This document shows, piece after piece, positions 34,559-43,333 of a DNA stretch of 64,000 bases; position 1 is the first letter of the stretch; the number at the start of each line of letters is the position of its first letter. The notes beneath the pieces are model-generated. The model saw nothing but the letters and a program-made list of their open reading frames with translations, searched no databases and was not told where the DNA came from. The translations under genes were made by a program, and so were the position numbers. The stretch comes from Kocuria subflava. GTDB taxonomy: Bacteria; Actinomycetota; Actinomycetes; Actinomycetales; Micrococcaceae. The stretch is from the NCBI RefSeq assembly GCF_012163155.1, contig NZ_JAAVUN010000007.1, forward strand, positions 1 through 64,000, written 5' to 3'.

Positions 34559-35458
34559 TCAGCAGGGAGATTCGCTCATGGGGTCCTTCTGGCCGTGGGA
34601 TCCCGGCGGCCACAGGCCACCCACCACGGCCAGGGCCACATCCGCCCGGTCCGTGACCAGGCCGTCGTACCCCATCTCCATCAGGGACTGCATGTCCTTG
34701 GGGCTGTTGACGGTCCACACGTGGACGTCCTTGCCATAACGGTGCGCGGCATCCAGAAAACGTTGCGTGGCCAGGCGGGTCCACCCCAACCGGCGCCCGA
34801 TCTTGGGGATTTTCTTGACCTTGGGCAGTATCCACCCCAGGTACATGGGCATCTGGATGGAGTCGAACGGCGGAACCCAGCGCGCCAACACACGGTGCAC
34901 CACAGGCCAGGCAGCCGGAACGGTGTTGAAGACCACCATGGCCGCCACAAAACCCGTTGTTCCCGCTGATGTGCTCAGTGGCCGGACCCCTCGATCGCTC
35001 AGCGCCTTCAGGGTGCGACCACGACGAGCATCCGAGAAGGAGGCAATGCGGACCCGGCCTGCCGCATCCATCTCCACCAACAGATCTGCCAGCGCCGTCA
35101 CGGAAGCCTCGTCCTTGACGTCTATGTTCACCTGCATGGTGGGCAGTGCTTCCAGGACCTCGCGCAGCGTGGGCACGGGGCTCTCCCCAGCCACACGGAG
35201 GTCAGCCAGGTCCTTGTGTCGGACGTCGTTGACCTGCCCAGCGCCTTGGGTGACACGGTCCAACGTGGTGTCGTGGAAGGCCAGCACCACACCGTCACAG
35301 GTGGTGTTGACGTCGGTCTCGATCCACACGCACCCAAGATCGTGGGCGGCTTGGAAAGCAGGCATGGTGTTCTCCGCGCCGTTGGGCGCGAATCCGCGGT
35401 GGGCCAGCACCTTGTGGGTATTGGTGACCGATCGCCTGGATCCGGGTTCAGCAGTCAT
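34559..35458 (-). CDS. Glycerophosphodiester phosphodiesterase
   Basis: A 299-residue GDPD-family TIM-barrel hydrolase. KVLAHRGFAPNGAENTMPAF has the catalytic His and the metal-binding Glu-Asn pair, WIETDVNTTCDGVVLAFHDT holds the Glu-x-Asp metal ligands and the second catalytic His, and VHVWTVNSPKDM closes the barrel. There is no signal peptide, so it works in the cytoplasm on glycerophosphodiesters. It follows the acyl-CoA hydrolase upstream on the same strand with a gap of 42 bases, and the two may be co-transcribed. Confidence 0.93.
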   Translation of the reverse strand: MTAEPGSRRSVTNTHKVLAHRGFAPNGAENTMPAFQAAHDLGCVWIETDVNTTCDGVVLAFHDTTLDRVTQGAGQVNDVRHKDLADLRVAGESPVPTLREVLEALPTMQVNIDVKDEASVTALADLLVEMDAAGRVRIASFSDARRGRTLKALSDRGVRPLSTSAGTTGFVAAMVVFNTVPAAWPVVHRVLARWVPPFDSIQMPMYLGWILPKVKKIPKIGRRLGWTRLATQRFLDAAHRYGKDVHVWTVNSPKDMQSLMEMGYDGLVTDRADVALAVVGGLWPPGSHGQKDPMSESPC

Positions 35459-35539
35459 GGGGTGAGCTTAATGCCCCGGGTTACCCATGCGTAACTTAAG
35501 CCTCTTGATGACGCATGCTCAACGGGGTTCGGGTGCTCT

Positions 35540-36385
35540 TCACCGCGCTTGGCGCAGCTGCTCACGCCGAGCCAAGAACTGCTCAATCACCTGAGCCACA
35601 CCGTCCTCCTCGAAGGCAGGTGCCGTCCGCTCCACAGCTTCGACGACGGCGGGAGCACCCGAGGCCAACGCGAATCCATAACCGGCCCAGGTCAACATCT
35701 CCAGGTCATTGGTCATGTCACCAAAGGCCATGACTTGATGGCTCTCCACACCGAGTTCCGCGCAGACCGACTTCAACGTCTCCGCCTTGCTCAAACCCAA
35801 ACGGGACATCTCAGCCAAGGGTGAGCTGGGCACCGAGTGGGTCACGGACATGTGCGGTGCCGCATGCTCTCTGACCTGCTGAACGAACTGGGCGGGGTCA
35901 TGGTCATCACGCTTGGCCAGGAACTTGACCACGGCATCATCCGGGCGCAGCAGGGATTCAAAAGGCCCCACGGTGACTTTGTCCGAACCCGTGCGATCCG
36001 TGGGAATCCACCCGGGTTCTGCCACCACACCGCGCAGGGTTTCAGCACTGAAGTAGACCCCGGGAATCGCCTCCCGCAGTTGCCCGGCCACCCGCAGGGC
36101 AATGTGACCGTCAAAGGTGTTGGCTGCCAAAACTTTGTCTGCGGCCAGGTCATAGACCATGGCCCCGTTGGCGCAGATCACGGTGCCCACGGAGCTGACC
36201 AACGGACTGACCTGCTCACTGAGCGGATGCAGCCACCGGGAGGGCCGGCCCGTGACAAAAACCACCGGAACCCCCGCCTCCTCCAACGCGGTGAGCGCAC
36301 GGAGGGAGCGGGGGCGGAACCGGAAGTCCTCCCCAATCAACGTCCCGTCAAGATCGCTGGCCACCAGGCAAACGTCTTGAACCAA
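35540..36385 (-). CDS. Cof-type HAD-IIB phosphatase
   Basis: A 281-residue HAD hydrolase with motif I SDLDGTLIGEDFRFRPRSL at the N-terminus, motif II in VVFVTGRPSRWLHPL and motif IV in FGDMTNDLEMLTWAGYGFAL. The cap domain between them is type IIB. The start is a TTG at 36385; an in-frame stop lies a short way upstream and no ATG is available, so a GTG eight codons later is a possible alternative. It lies 29 bases downstream of the PEBP-family gene. The substrate is unknown, probably a sugar phosphate. Confidence 0.85.
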   Translation of the reverse strand: MVQDVCLVASDLDGTLIGEDFRFRPRSLRALTALEEAGVPVVFVTGRPSRWLHPLSEQVSPLVSSVGTVICANGAMVYDLAADKVLAANTFDGHIALRVAGQLREAIPGVYFSAETLRGVVAEPGWIPTDRTGSDKVTVGPFESLLRPDDAVVKFLAKRDDHDPAQFVQQVREHAAPHMSVTHSVPSSPLAEMSRLGLSKAETLKSVCAELGVESHQVMAFGDMTNDLEMLTWAGYGFALASGAPAVVEAVERTAPAFEEDGVAQVIEQFLARREQLRQAR

Positions 36386-36414
36386 CCGTTGGGGGTCGGC
36401 ACCCAGGAGATTGC

Positions 36415-36933
36415 TCAGTCCTCAGTCTCCTCATGCGTACCGGTCAACATGGCGCGTCCAATGCCGTGGAAGAACAGGTTGAAGTTCACCACCGCAGGGC
36501 TTGCGCCCTCCACATCCAAGTGGTCCGTGTCCACTGCGGTCACGCAGAAGATGTAGCGGTGGGCACCATGACCTGGCGGGGGTGCCGCACCCTCGAAGGC
36601 ATCCGAACCGCCGTCGGTCCGGTGGGTGGTGGCCCCTTGAGGCGGCTGTGCTGCGGCACCGGTGTCCAAGCTGGTCACATCCGCGGGAATGTTGGACACG
36701 CACCAGTGCCAGTACCCGGACGGGGTGGGAGCATCAGGGTCAAAACAGGTCACCACATAGGACTTGGTGCCTTCAGGTGCCCCGGACCAGGACAGCTGCG
36801 GTGAGGTGTCCGATCCACCCAGGCTTTCGGTCACCTGTGCTGTGGGCAGCGGCTGACCGTCCGTGATGTCCTCTGAAGTCAGCGTGAATGTGGGCAGTTC
36901 CGGGAGATCGGCGTAGGGATCGCGGTTGAGCAC
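36415..36933 (-). CDS. YbhB/YbcL-family (PEBP) protein
   Basis: A 172-residue phosphatidylethanolamine-binding-protein homologue. SPQLSWSGAPEGTKSYVVTC and FDPDAPTPSGYWHWCVSNIP give the ligand-site Asp-Pro-Asp and WHW motifs, and APPPGHGAHRYIFCVTAVDT is the conserved GxHRY segment. It has no signal peptide. The family binds anionic groups and may act in signalling or kinase inhibition; no ligand can be named. An AAGGAGGAA sequence precedes the ATG at 36933. Confidence 0.92.
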   Translation of the reverse strand: MLNRDPYADLPELPTFTLTSEDITDGQPLPTAQVTESLGGSDTSPQLSWSGAPEGTKSYVVTCFDPDAPTPSGYWHWCVSNIPADVTSLDTGAAAQPPQGATTHRTDGGSDAFEGAAPPPGHGAHRYIFCVTAVDTDHLDVEGASPAVVNFNLFFHGIGRAMLTGTHEETED

Positions 36934-37123
36934 AGTTCCTCCTTGAGCTTGCTCGACTGTGGTCGCCTGACATCTTGCGCGCCACCAGGCGTGAACGCCT
37001 GTCCCTTTACGCTACCCAAGCTTTGCCCAGGATGCCCATGCTGCAATCCCGCGTGAACACCTAAGAATGCCGGAGCTGTCCCGATGTGCTTGTCCGTCCG
37101 TGAGGTCGCAGCGGCCTCTACCC

Positions 37124-37292
37124 TCACAGATCCCATGGATTCAGCAGGCTGACTCCCGTGCGTTGGAAGTCCTTGGTGTTGCGGGTGACCAGTGTGAGGC
37201 GGTGCTCCAGAGCGGTTGCGCCCATGAGGGCATCCATCTCTGGCATCGGATCGGGCATGGCTGAGGACGTTGGTGTCCAGCAGGTACTTCAC
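37124..37292 (-). pseudogene. VapC-type PIN toxin, internally deleted and frameshifted
   Basis: The 5' end reads KYLLDTNVLSHARSD, the standard VapC N-terminus with its first Asp. The 3' end, in another frame, reads DALMGATALEHRLTLVTRNT and then KDFQRTGVSLLNPWDL, the standard VapC C-terminus with TRN and the late Asp. The middle of about 60-70 codons is absent, and the two parts are out of frame, so no toxin can be made. The gene overlaps the antitoxin stop by four bases (GTGA). Confidence 0.85.
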
Positions 37293-37540
37293 AGATCGAT
37301 TGCCCGTTCGGGGTCGATGCGGCGCTCAGGCAGGTCGAGTTCGATGTTGCGGTCCTGCCCCCTCCAGAGACGGTCACCCATTGGTTCCTGTCTGCCCGAA
37401 AGTCGATCGAACTCCGCGGCGGTGAGCAACACGTGCGAGGGTCGCCCGTGATCCGTGATGGTGACCGGCCCGTTCTCGGCAGCCCGTTTGGCGGCGGAGA
37501 CGTCCCGATTGAAGTCGCGACTGGTGATGGTGGTGTTCAC
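37289..37540 (-). CDS. Phd/YefM-family antitoxin
   Basis: An intact 83-residue antitoxin. TTITSRDFNRDVSAAKRAAE is the DNA-binding start, GPVTITDHGRPSHVLLTAAE the core of the Phd fold, and the remainder a charged tail (ELDLPERRIDPERAIDL) that would wrap the toxin. The GTG at 37540 has GGGAGG six bases upstream and gives the standard family N-terminus; an ATG at 37546 would sit one base from that site. Its cognate VapC just downstream is destroyed, so this is an orphan antitoxin that may still repress its own promoter. Confidence 0.85.
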   Translation of the reverse strand: MNTTITSRDFNRDVSAAKRAAENGPVTITDHGRPSHVLLTAAEFDRLSGRQEPMGDRLWRGQDRNIELDLPERRIDPERAIDL

Positions 37541-37619
37541 GAGCATCCTCCCGCGGGTACGAATTGTACCTACAGTAGGCAGCATAACGGGTGAACCCGC
37601 AGCGCATCCGGTCCAAGGA

Positions 37620-38564
37620 TCAGTCAGTGGGCTGCTCCAAGGCATCCAGCTCGTCGCGGCGCGGCAGATCCGCACCAGCGCGGGAGACCGTGATGGCGGC
37701 AGCATCCGCCGAACGCCGCAGGATGGCTTCCACATCCGTGGCTGGCAGCGCGTTGATCCGCTCCCCAGCACCGGCTCCGTCCAGGCCACGGTCCGTGAAC
37801 TGGCTGATGAGTGCTGCCATGAAGGTGTCCCCGGCACCCACCGTGTCCACCACATCGGTCTTGCGGGCGGGAACTTCCACGCCCTCGGCTCCTGTGGATT
37901 CAGTGATGGCCCACGGGCCCAGTTCACCGCGGGTGACCACCACCATCTTGGCGCCCAGACGGTGCCAGGCTCGAGCCGATTCCTGCAGGGTGGAGGTGGG
38001 GTAGAGCCACTGCAGGTCCTCGTCAGAGGCTTTGACCACGTCCGCACGGGAGGCCAGGTGCTCGGCGCGGGCGCGCACCGCTTCCACGTCCGTGGTGATC
38101 TGCGGGCGGCAGTTGGGGTCATAGGTGACCAGGATCTGACCTGAGGCGGCTTCCACGGCCTTGACCACGTTTTCCGCACCGGGTTCCACAACGGTGGCAA
38201 TCGAACCCACGTGCAGGGCGCTGGACTCGGTGACCATGGCCTCCAACTCCGCCTGCTCCACGGGCAACTCCCATGTCATCTGGAAGTTGTAGTCAGCCGC
38301 ACCGTTTTCCCCGATCACGGCTTCTGCCACGGAGGTGGCCGAGTCGTGGGTGGGCAGCGGAAGTTCAATGCCCTCAGCACCCAGGTGCTGTGCCAGGAGT
38401 TGGCCGTCGTCGTCGTTGCCCCAGGCGCCCAGGAAACGGACGGGATGCCCCAGCCTGGCCAGGCCGAGGGCAACGTTCATGGGGCTGCCGCCGGGGTGCC
38501 GCACGGGCTCCCGATCCGGGCGCGAAACAACGTCAATGAGGGCTTCCCCGATCACAGTCAGCAT
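37620..38564 (-). CDS. PfkB-family carbohydrate kinase, fructokinase-like
   Basis: A 314-residue ribokinase-fold sugar kinase. LTVIGEALIDVVSRPDREPV and HPGGSPMNVALGLARLGHPV are the fructokinase-type N-terminal motifs, TYDPNCRPQI lies in the middle, and VVDTVGAGDTFMAALISQF near residue 240 is the second PfkB signature with the catalytic Asp. The PGGSPMN and DPNCRP text points to fructose or a related ketose as substrate. There is a short 3' gap before the Phd antitoxin. No regulator or transporter adjoins it. Confidence 0.88.
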   Translation of the reverse strand: MLTVIGEALIDVVSRPDREPVRHPGGSPMNVALGLARLGHPVRFLGAWGNDDDGQLLAQHLGAEGIELPLPTHDSATSVAEAVIGENGAADYNFQMTWELPVEQAELEAMVTESSALHVGSIATVVEPGAENVVKAVEAASGQILVTYDPNCRPQITTDVEAVRARAEHLASRADVVKASDEDLQWLYPTSTLQESARAWHRLGAKMVVVTRGELGPWAITESTGAEGVEVPARKTDVVDTVGAGDTFMAALISQFTDRGLDGAGAGERINALPATDVEAILRRSADAAAITVSRAGADLPRRDELDALEQPTD

Positions 38565-38640
38565 GCCCAAACACTAACACCGGGGACCTGCGCCACAGGC
38601 GGGGATGACGCTGGTTGACGGGCCCCGCACCCAGGCGTTC

Positions 38641-40017
38641 TCAGCCCATCCACCAAGCCTCAACGGCGCGCTTCAGACCGTAAAGATCCTCCACGTGCAC
38701 CATCTCCCGGGCTGAGTGCATGGACAGCAACCCCACGCCCACATCCACGGTCCGCACACCCAGCCTGGCGGCGGTGATGGGACCGATGGTTGACCCACAC
38801 GGCACCGTGTTGTTGGACACGAATTCCTGCGTGGCGACACCTGCCGCCTGGCAGGCCAGCTTCCACTGCGCGGCACCTTCAGCATCCGTGGTGTAGCGCT
38901 GGTTGGCGTTGATCTTCAGCAGCGGACCGCCGCCGGGGACGGGCTTGTTGGCGGGGTCGTGGTGGCCTGGATAGTTGGGGTGCACCAGGTGCCCGGCATC
39001 TGAGGACAAGCACCACGACGACGCCCACGCCACCTGCCGCTGCTCATCCGACCAGCCCAGCCCTGCACCGATCCGGGTCAGCACATCGCCCAGCAGCGGC
39101 CCACCGGCACCCGAGCGGGTCTGGGATCCGATTTCCTCGTGATCAAAAGCCGCCAACACGGTGATGGTGGGGGCAGATTCCAAATCCTCCACGTGCTCGG
39201 TCACAACGCTCACGCTTGCATGAACGGAGGTCAGATTGTCCAGCCGGCCGGAGGCCAGGAACTCACCGTGGGCACCGAACCGTTGGGCTGGCTGGGTGTC
39301 TGCCAGCACGACGTCCCACCCCAGGATCTCCTGCGCGGCCACCGCTGGCCCTTCAGCGTGCGCTCCGAGATGCGCCAGGACGTCCCCTGGCTGGGGACCG
39401 CAGCCCCACACCGGTTGTGTGTGCTGCTGCGGATCCAGCGTGAGCCCCTGGTTGGCACTGCGATCCAGGTGAATGGCCAACTGCGGAATGCGCGCCACCG
39501 GCCCGGTGGACACCAGACGAGTCTCCACACCCGAATCCGTGCGCACCGTGATCCGCCCCGCGATGCACAGATCCCGGTCCAGCCACGAGTTCAGCAGCGG
39601 CCCGCCATAAACCTCCACACCGGCCTGCCACCACGTGTGCGCACCCGTGCTCGGCTGGGGCTTGAGCTTGAACGACGGCGAGTCCGTGTGTGCCCCCAGG
39701 ATCCTGAATCCCACCGGGGTGTTGTCCAGGTGGGCGGGAAGCACCCAGGCAACCAGAGCGCCGTCGCGAATCACGTAGCAGCGCCTGCCGGTGGTGGATT
39801 CGGGGTCGGCAGCGGGCCAGGGCTGGGTTTCGGACAACTGCGTGAAGCCGGCTTGCTCCAGGCGTCGGGCAGCCTCCGCCACGGCGTGGTAGGAACTCGG
39901 CGCAGCCTGGACGAACTTCCCCAGGTCCTCAGCGTGGGCGACCGCCTGTGCTGACGGCCCTGAACCTGACGTGGACACGCCCGAGTCCGATGTTGATTCG
40001 GCGCGACGTTGGGTCAC
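38641..40017 (-). CDS. M18-family aminopeptidase
   Basis: A 458-residue metallo-aminopeptidase. ILGAHTDSPSFKLKPQP holds the first zinc His and catalytic Asp, VLAAFDHEEIGSQTRSGAGG the catalytic and metal-binding Glu pair, PCGSTIGPITAARLGVRTVD and LLSMHSAREMVH the remaining ligands. It removes acidic or neutral N-terminal residues from peptides in the cytoplasm. The start overlaps the stop of the upstream CPBP protease gene (ATGA at 40014-40017), so the two are co-translated. Confidence 0.93.
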   Translation of the reverse strand: MTQRRAESTSDSGVSTSGSGPSAQAVAHAEDLGKFVQAAPSSYHAVAEAARRLEQAGFTQLSETQPWPAADPESTTGRRCYVIRDGALVAWVLPAHLDNTPVGFRILGAHTDSPSFKLKPQPSTGAHTWWQAGVEVYGGPLLNSWLDRDLCIAGRITVRTDSGVETRLVSTGPVARIPQLAIHLDRSANQGLTLDPQQHTQPVWGCGPQPGDVLAHLGAHAEGPAVAAQEILGWDVVLADTQPAQRFGAHGEFLASGRLDNLTSVHASVSVVTEHVEDLESAPTITVLAAFDHEEIGSQTRSGAGGPLLGDVLTRIGAGLGWSDEQRQVAWASSWCLSSDAGHLVHPNYPGHHDPANKPVPGGGPLLKINANQRYTTDAEGAAQWKLACQAAGVATQEFVSNNTVPCGSTIGPITAARLGVRTVDVGVGLLSMHSAREMVHVEDLYGLKRAVEAWWMG

Positions 40018-41567
40018 AGCTGTTCTCCTTGTTGCGTGCCGCTGGTTGCCTGCTGCCCACCGGATGCCGGCTCAGCACGGGCCATCCACACCACCGGGTG
40101 GGCATGAACGGGCGGATCCGAGCCCGGGATCAGCTCTGTCTCCGGTGCGGCGTAGGCGATGAGTCCATCGGCGGGGACAAGGCGCAGGCTGCCGTCCGGG
40201 TTGATCTGATGGGGCTGCGCATAGGCCATGGATGCAGGGATCACCACGGGCACCAGATTCGCGGACTCGGGAGCAGAATTCCCGGGCAACTGGTGGGCTG
40301 CACTGGAAGGCTGGCCTGTATTGGATGGCTGGCCTGTGGCAAATCGCGGGGATGCTGTGAACTGGTGGCCACCCGGCATCTGCGGGTACCCCTGACCGAC
40401 CGCCCCCTGTGTCTGCGGTGCCACACCGAATGGGCCGAACTGAGCGGCCTGGGCAGCGTAGGCGGCACGCACCTGGTGGTACCAGGCGTCCTGATCCTTC
40501 TTGGGCCACACCACAGCCCTGCGGGTCACTGCGATCCGTCCGCGCTTGATGAGCAGCAGCACGATCAGCGCGTACACGGTTTCAATCACAAAAATCACAC
40601 CGAAGCCGAACACTCCCACGGAGGCATCCTCCGCCGTGGCCGGCTGAACGGGCCACGCAACTGCCAGCAGGGTGGCCACCATGTTGTTGACCACGTGCAG
40701 GCTGATGGCAGCTTCCAAGCCACCTGTTCGCCAGGTCAGGAAGCCGGTGATGACGGCCATCCACAGCACGGAGAGCTGGCCCCAGACGTCGTACATGTGC
40801 CCCAGCATGAACAGCGGTGCCGGCAGCAGGATGGCCCACGCGGGGTTCTTCAACCACCGGCCAATCGACTGGGCCAGGTAGCCGCGGAACACCACTTCCT
40901 CCGCGGTGCACTGAATGGGCACCACCAGAAAGGCGAACACCAGGGTCAACCACCACAGGGGGTGGCGTTCGGCCAGAACGACGTCGGCAGCAGGATCCCC
41001 TGAGGTGAGAGCCATCTGCAGAAGGGTGGCAGCACCGTAGATCACCACAAACACGGCGGTGGCCAGACCCATGGTCGCAAGCAGCCACTTCCACCGGATC
41101 CTGCCGGTCACGGACCAGATCAACCCCACGGGCCTGGGACGCAGAAGCCATCTGGTCAGCAGCGCAATGGGCAGCCAGATGGCCACGGAGCCGAACAGGA
41201 ACAGCAACAACCAGGGGTTGGTCATGTCCATCTGGGCCATGTCCCCGGTGCTCACGTCCGTGAGGAAGTTCTGACCCCCCACAACAACGGCAATCAGAGC
41301 TCCCACGATGAAGAACGCAATGGAGGCAACCACAACACCCACCAGCAGGGCGCCGCCTTCAGCCAGCGGTGACCACCTGCGGTGCTTGGGGTCAGACAGC
41401 GCCAAACGGTGATAGGCAAGATCCCGGTACTGCGCCCCCGTGGGCAAACCGGTCTGCGGGTTCAACGGCGGCAGTTGCGGGACACCCACCGGGGCCGCGC
41501 CGGGACCGGCACCCCACGACTGTGATGGCGCTGTGGCTTGTGGAAACGGCCCGGTCTGGAGAGTCAT
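40014..41567 (-). CDS. CPBP-family intramembrane metalloprotease
   Basis: A 517-residue membrane protein with about eight hydrophobic segments. The Abi/CAAX-protease motifs are CTAEEVVFRGYLAQSIG (catalytic Glu-Glu and Arg, about residue 222), PAPLFMLGHMYDVWGQLSVL (His), and LEAAISLHVVNNMVATLLAV (His-x3-Asn). The first 60 residues and the last 130 are hydrophilic and rich in Pro, Gln and Ala, probably cytoplasmic tails. Family members cleave prenylated or other membrane proteins or give bacteriocin immunity; the target is unknown. It is the first gene of an operon with the M18 aminopeptidase. Confidence 0.88.
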   Translation of the reverse strand: MTLQTGPFPQATAPSQSWGAGPGAAPVGVPQLPPLNPQTGLPTGAQYRDLAYHRLALSDPKHRRWSPLAEGGALLVGVVVASIAFFIVGALIAVVVGGQNFLTDVSTGDMAQMDMTNPWLLLFLFGSVAIWLPIALLTRWLLRPRPVGLIWSVTGRIRWKWLLATMGLATAVFVVIYGAATLLQMALTSGDPAADVVLAERHPLWWLTLVFAFLVVPIQCTAEEVVFRGYLAQSIGRWLKNPAWAILLPAPLFMLGHMYDVWGQLSVLWMAVITGFLTWRTGGLEAAISLHVVNNMVATLLAVAWPVQPATAEDASVGVFGFGVIFVIETVYALIVLLLIKRGRIAVTRRAVVWPKKDQDAWYHQVRAAYAAQAAQFGPFGVAPQTQGAVGQGYPQMPGGHQFTASPRFATGQPSNTGQPSSAAHQLPGNSAPESANLVPVVIPASMAYAQPHQINPDGSLRLVPADGLIAYAAPETELIPGSDPPVHAHPVVWMARAEPASGGQQATSGTQQGEQL

Positions 41568-41618
41568 GCCTTCACCGTATCCAAGACCGGGGACACCAAG
41601 AATCCACCTTAGGAACGA

Positions 41619-42368
41619 TTACTTGGCAAAAACCCGCACAAAAGCACTGAGCAATTGGGACGGGACCTCCACCTTTGGGCCGTCCGTGACCTGCTGTTTG
41701 ACTGCCTCGGCATCTTCCACCCGGAAGTAACCGTGGTGTTTGTAGGCCTCAATCCGGCTGATCAGGGCGGGAGCATCAAGCTCAGGGTGGAACTGTGTGG
41801 CGTAGGCACTGGGCCCCACGCGGAACATCTGTGCCGGGCAGTTGATGCCTGTGGCCAGCAGGACTGCTCCTGGCGGGAGGTCCCGGATGGCCTCTTTGTG
41901 ACCCACATAGGCGTGAAAAGTCCGCGGAAGATCAGCCAGCAGGGGGTCCTGGGCGCCGTCGTCGGTCACGGTGACCTCAATTGCGCCCACGTCCTCACCG
42001 TAGGTGCCGTCCACCACCCCGCCCTGGTGCACGCCCAGCGTGCCGACTCCGTAGCAGGCTCCGAAGAACGGGATCTGCTGCGCCATGACCCGGTCCAAAA
42101 GTTCACCCAGGGAAAGCTCCACCCGAACCTGAGTGGCAGTTTTCTCCGCCTGCGGATGGGAGGTGTTGAACGGTGAGCCGCCCACAAAAACACCGGAATA
42201 CCGGCTCAGGTCCACTGCAGCCAGTTCGCGAGTGGCTTCCTCACCCTGTTCCAGACGGATCTGGTGGAGCTGGTCCGGATCCAGTCCGGAGAACCGGCAG
42301 AACGTCTCGTGTTCCTCCGCAGCAATCACGTCTTCGGGCCGCGTGGAGACCAGCAGGAAAGGCAGCAT
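41619..42368 (-). CDS. Class I glutamine amidotransferase-like protein
   Basis: A 249-residue stand-alone glutaminase-fold protein of the GMP-synthase-like group. The nucleophilic Cys is in IPFFGACYGVGTLGVHQGG (about residue 104), and the His-Glu pair is in AYATQFHPELDAPALI. FVGGSPFNTSH and YVGHKEAIRDLPPGAVLLA are typical of this group. The ATG at 42368 is chosen because the eight codons further upstream have no family similarity. It may hydrolyse gamma-glutamyl compounds or supply ammonia to an unknown synthetase. It lies downstream of fdhD on the same strand. Confidence 0.88.
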   Translation of the reverse strand: MLPFLLVSTRPEDVIAAEEHETFCRFSGLDPDQLHQIRLEQGEEATRELAAVDLSRYSGVFVGGSPFNTSHPQAEKTATQVRVELSLGELLDRVMAQQIPFFGACYGVGTLGVHQGGVVDGTYGEDVGAIEVTVTDDGAQDPLLADLPRTFHAYVGHKEAIRDLPPGAVLLATGINCPAQMFRVGPSAYATQFHPELDAPALISRIEAYKHHGYFRVEDAEAVKQQVTDGPKVEVPSQLLSAFVRVFAK

Positions 42369-42411
42369 GCTCACACTGTAGTGCCGCCGCACTGCCCTTC
42401 AGACCAGCCGG

Positions 42412-43311
42412 TCAGAGCTCAGATTCATCAGGGGTGGTGAGCCGGATGCGCTGTGCGCCGGTGTACACATTGGCCCCGTCCCCGCGGTTGAAACCCACCA
42501 GGGTCAACCCGGTCCGGTCCGCCACGTCAACGGCCAACGCAGAGGGTGCTGAGACTGCAGACATCACGGGGATTCCCGCCATCACGGCCTTCTGCACCAG
42601 TTCAAAGGACGCCCGGGCAGAGACCTGCAGCACCGTGGCTTCAAGCGGCAGAAGGTTGTGCTCCAGGGCCCACCCCACCACTTTGTCCACGGCGTTGTGA
42701 CGGCCCACGTCCTCTCGCACACACAGCAGTTCCGGCTCACCAGGTGCCGCGCCGTCGTCGTCGGCCTGGGGAGAGATCCGGAAAAGGGCAGCGGCGTGCA
42801 CACCACCGGTTGAGGAGAACAGGCGCTGCTGCGAGCGCAGCGCGGCAGGCAGCCCCAGCACCATGGGCAGCTCCACCACCAACGGATCGGTCAGGGGCTC
42901 GTACGGGGAAACCTTGAGCACCCCGTCAATGGAGGCCGTCCCGCACACCCCGCACGACGACGACGTGTAAACCTCCCGCCGTTTGGTCTCCGCCCTGGCT
43001 GCCACGGCCGGGTCCAGGCGGACGTCCACCACGTTGTAGTCCCGTGTCCCCTCGGCATTGATCCCGGAGCGGTAGTCCATGCGCAGGATCTCCGACTGCC
43101 GGGTGATGATCCCCTCCGAGACCAGGAACCCCGCGGCCATGTGGAAGTCATGGCCCGGGGTTCGCATGGTCACGGCAAAGGACTGCCCGTTGAGCCTGAT
43201 TTCCAGGGGCTCCTCGCCCACCAGGGTGTCAGCGCGAGCCTCAGCCCGCAGCTGCCCTGATGCGTCCGTGCGGATCCGCTGGATGCGGCGCCGCTGGGTG
43301 GAGCGAGTCAT
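42412..43311 (-). CDS. fdhD: Formate dehydrogenase accessory sulfurtransferase FdhD
   Basis: A 299-residue cytoplasmic protein that passes sulfur from a cysteine desulfurase to the molybdenum cofactor of formate dehydrogenases. LVGEEPLEIRLNGQSFAVTM and RTPGHDFHMAAGFLVSEGII are the N-terminal signatures, SSSCGVCGTASIDGV carries the persulfide Cys pair (about residue 118), and CVREDVGRHNAVDKVVGWAL lines the cofactor pocket. The ATG at 43311 is the family start. No formate dehydrogenase gene is in the window. The nearby nar/moa locus shows that this organism makes Mo enzymes. Confidence 0.95.
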   Translation of the reverse strand: MTRSTQRRRIQRIRTDASGQLRAEARADTLVGEEPLEIRLNGQSFAVTMRTPGHDFHMAAGFLVSEGIITRQSEILRMDYRSGINAEGTRDYNVVDVRLDPAVAARAETKRREVYTSSSCGVCGTASIDGVLKVSPYEPLTDPLVVELPMVLGLPAALRSQQRLFSSTGGVHAAALFRISPQADDDGAAPGEPELLCVREDVGRHNAVDKVVGWALEHNLLPLEATVLQVSARASFELVQKAVMAGIPVMSAVSAPSALAVDVADRTGLTLVGFNRGDGANVYTGAQRIRLTTPDESEL

Positions 43312-43333
43312 CGCAGGCCACCCCGGGTGAGGG

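Noticed and set aside
37541-38200. A minus-strand frame that would extend the Phd antitoxin upstream to 303 residues.
   Set aside because: The upstream part runs through the PfkB kinase gene in the wrong frame; the antitoxin start at 37540 has a ribosome-binding site and the family N-terminus.
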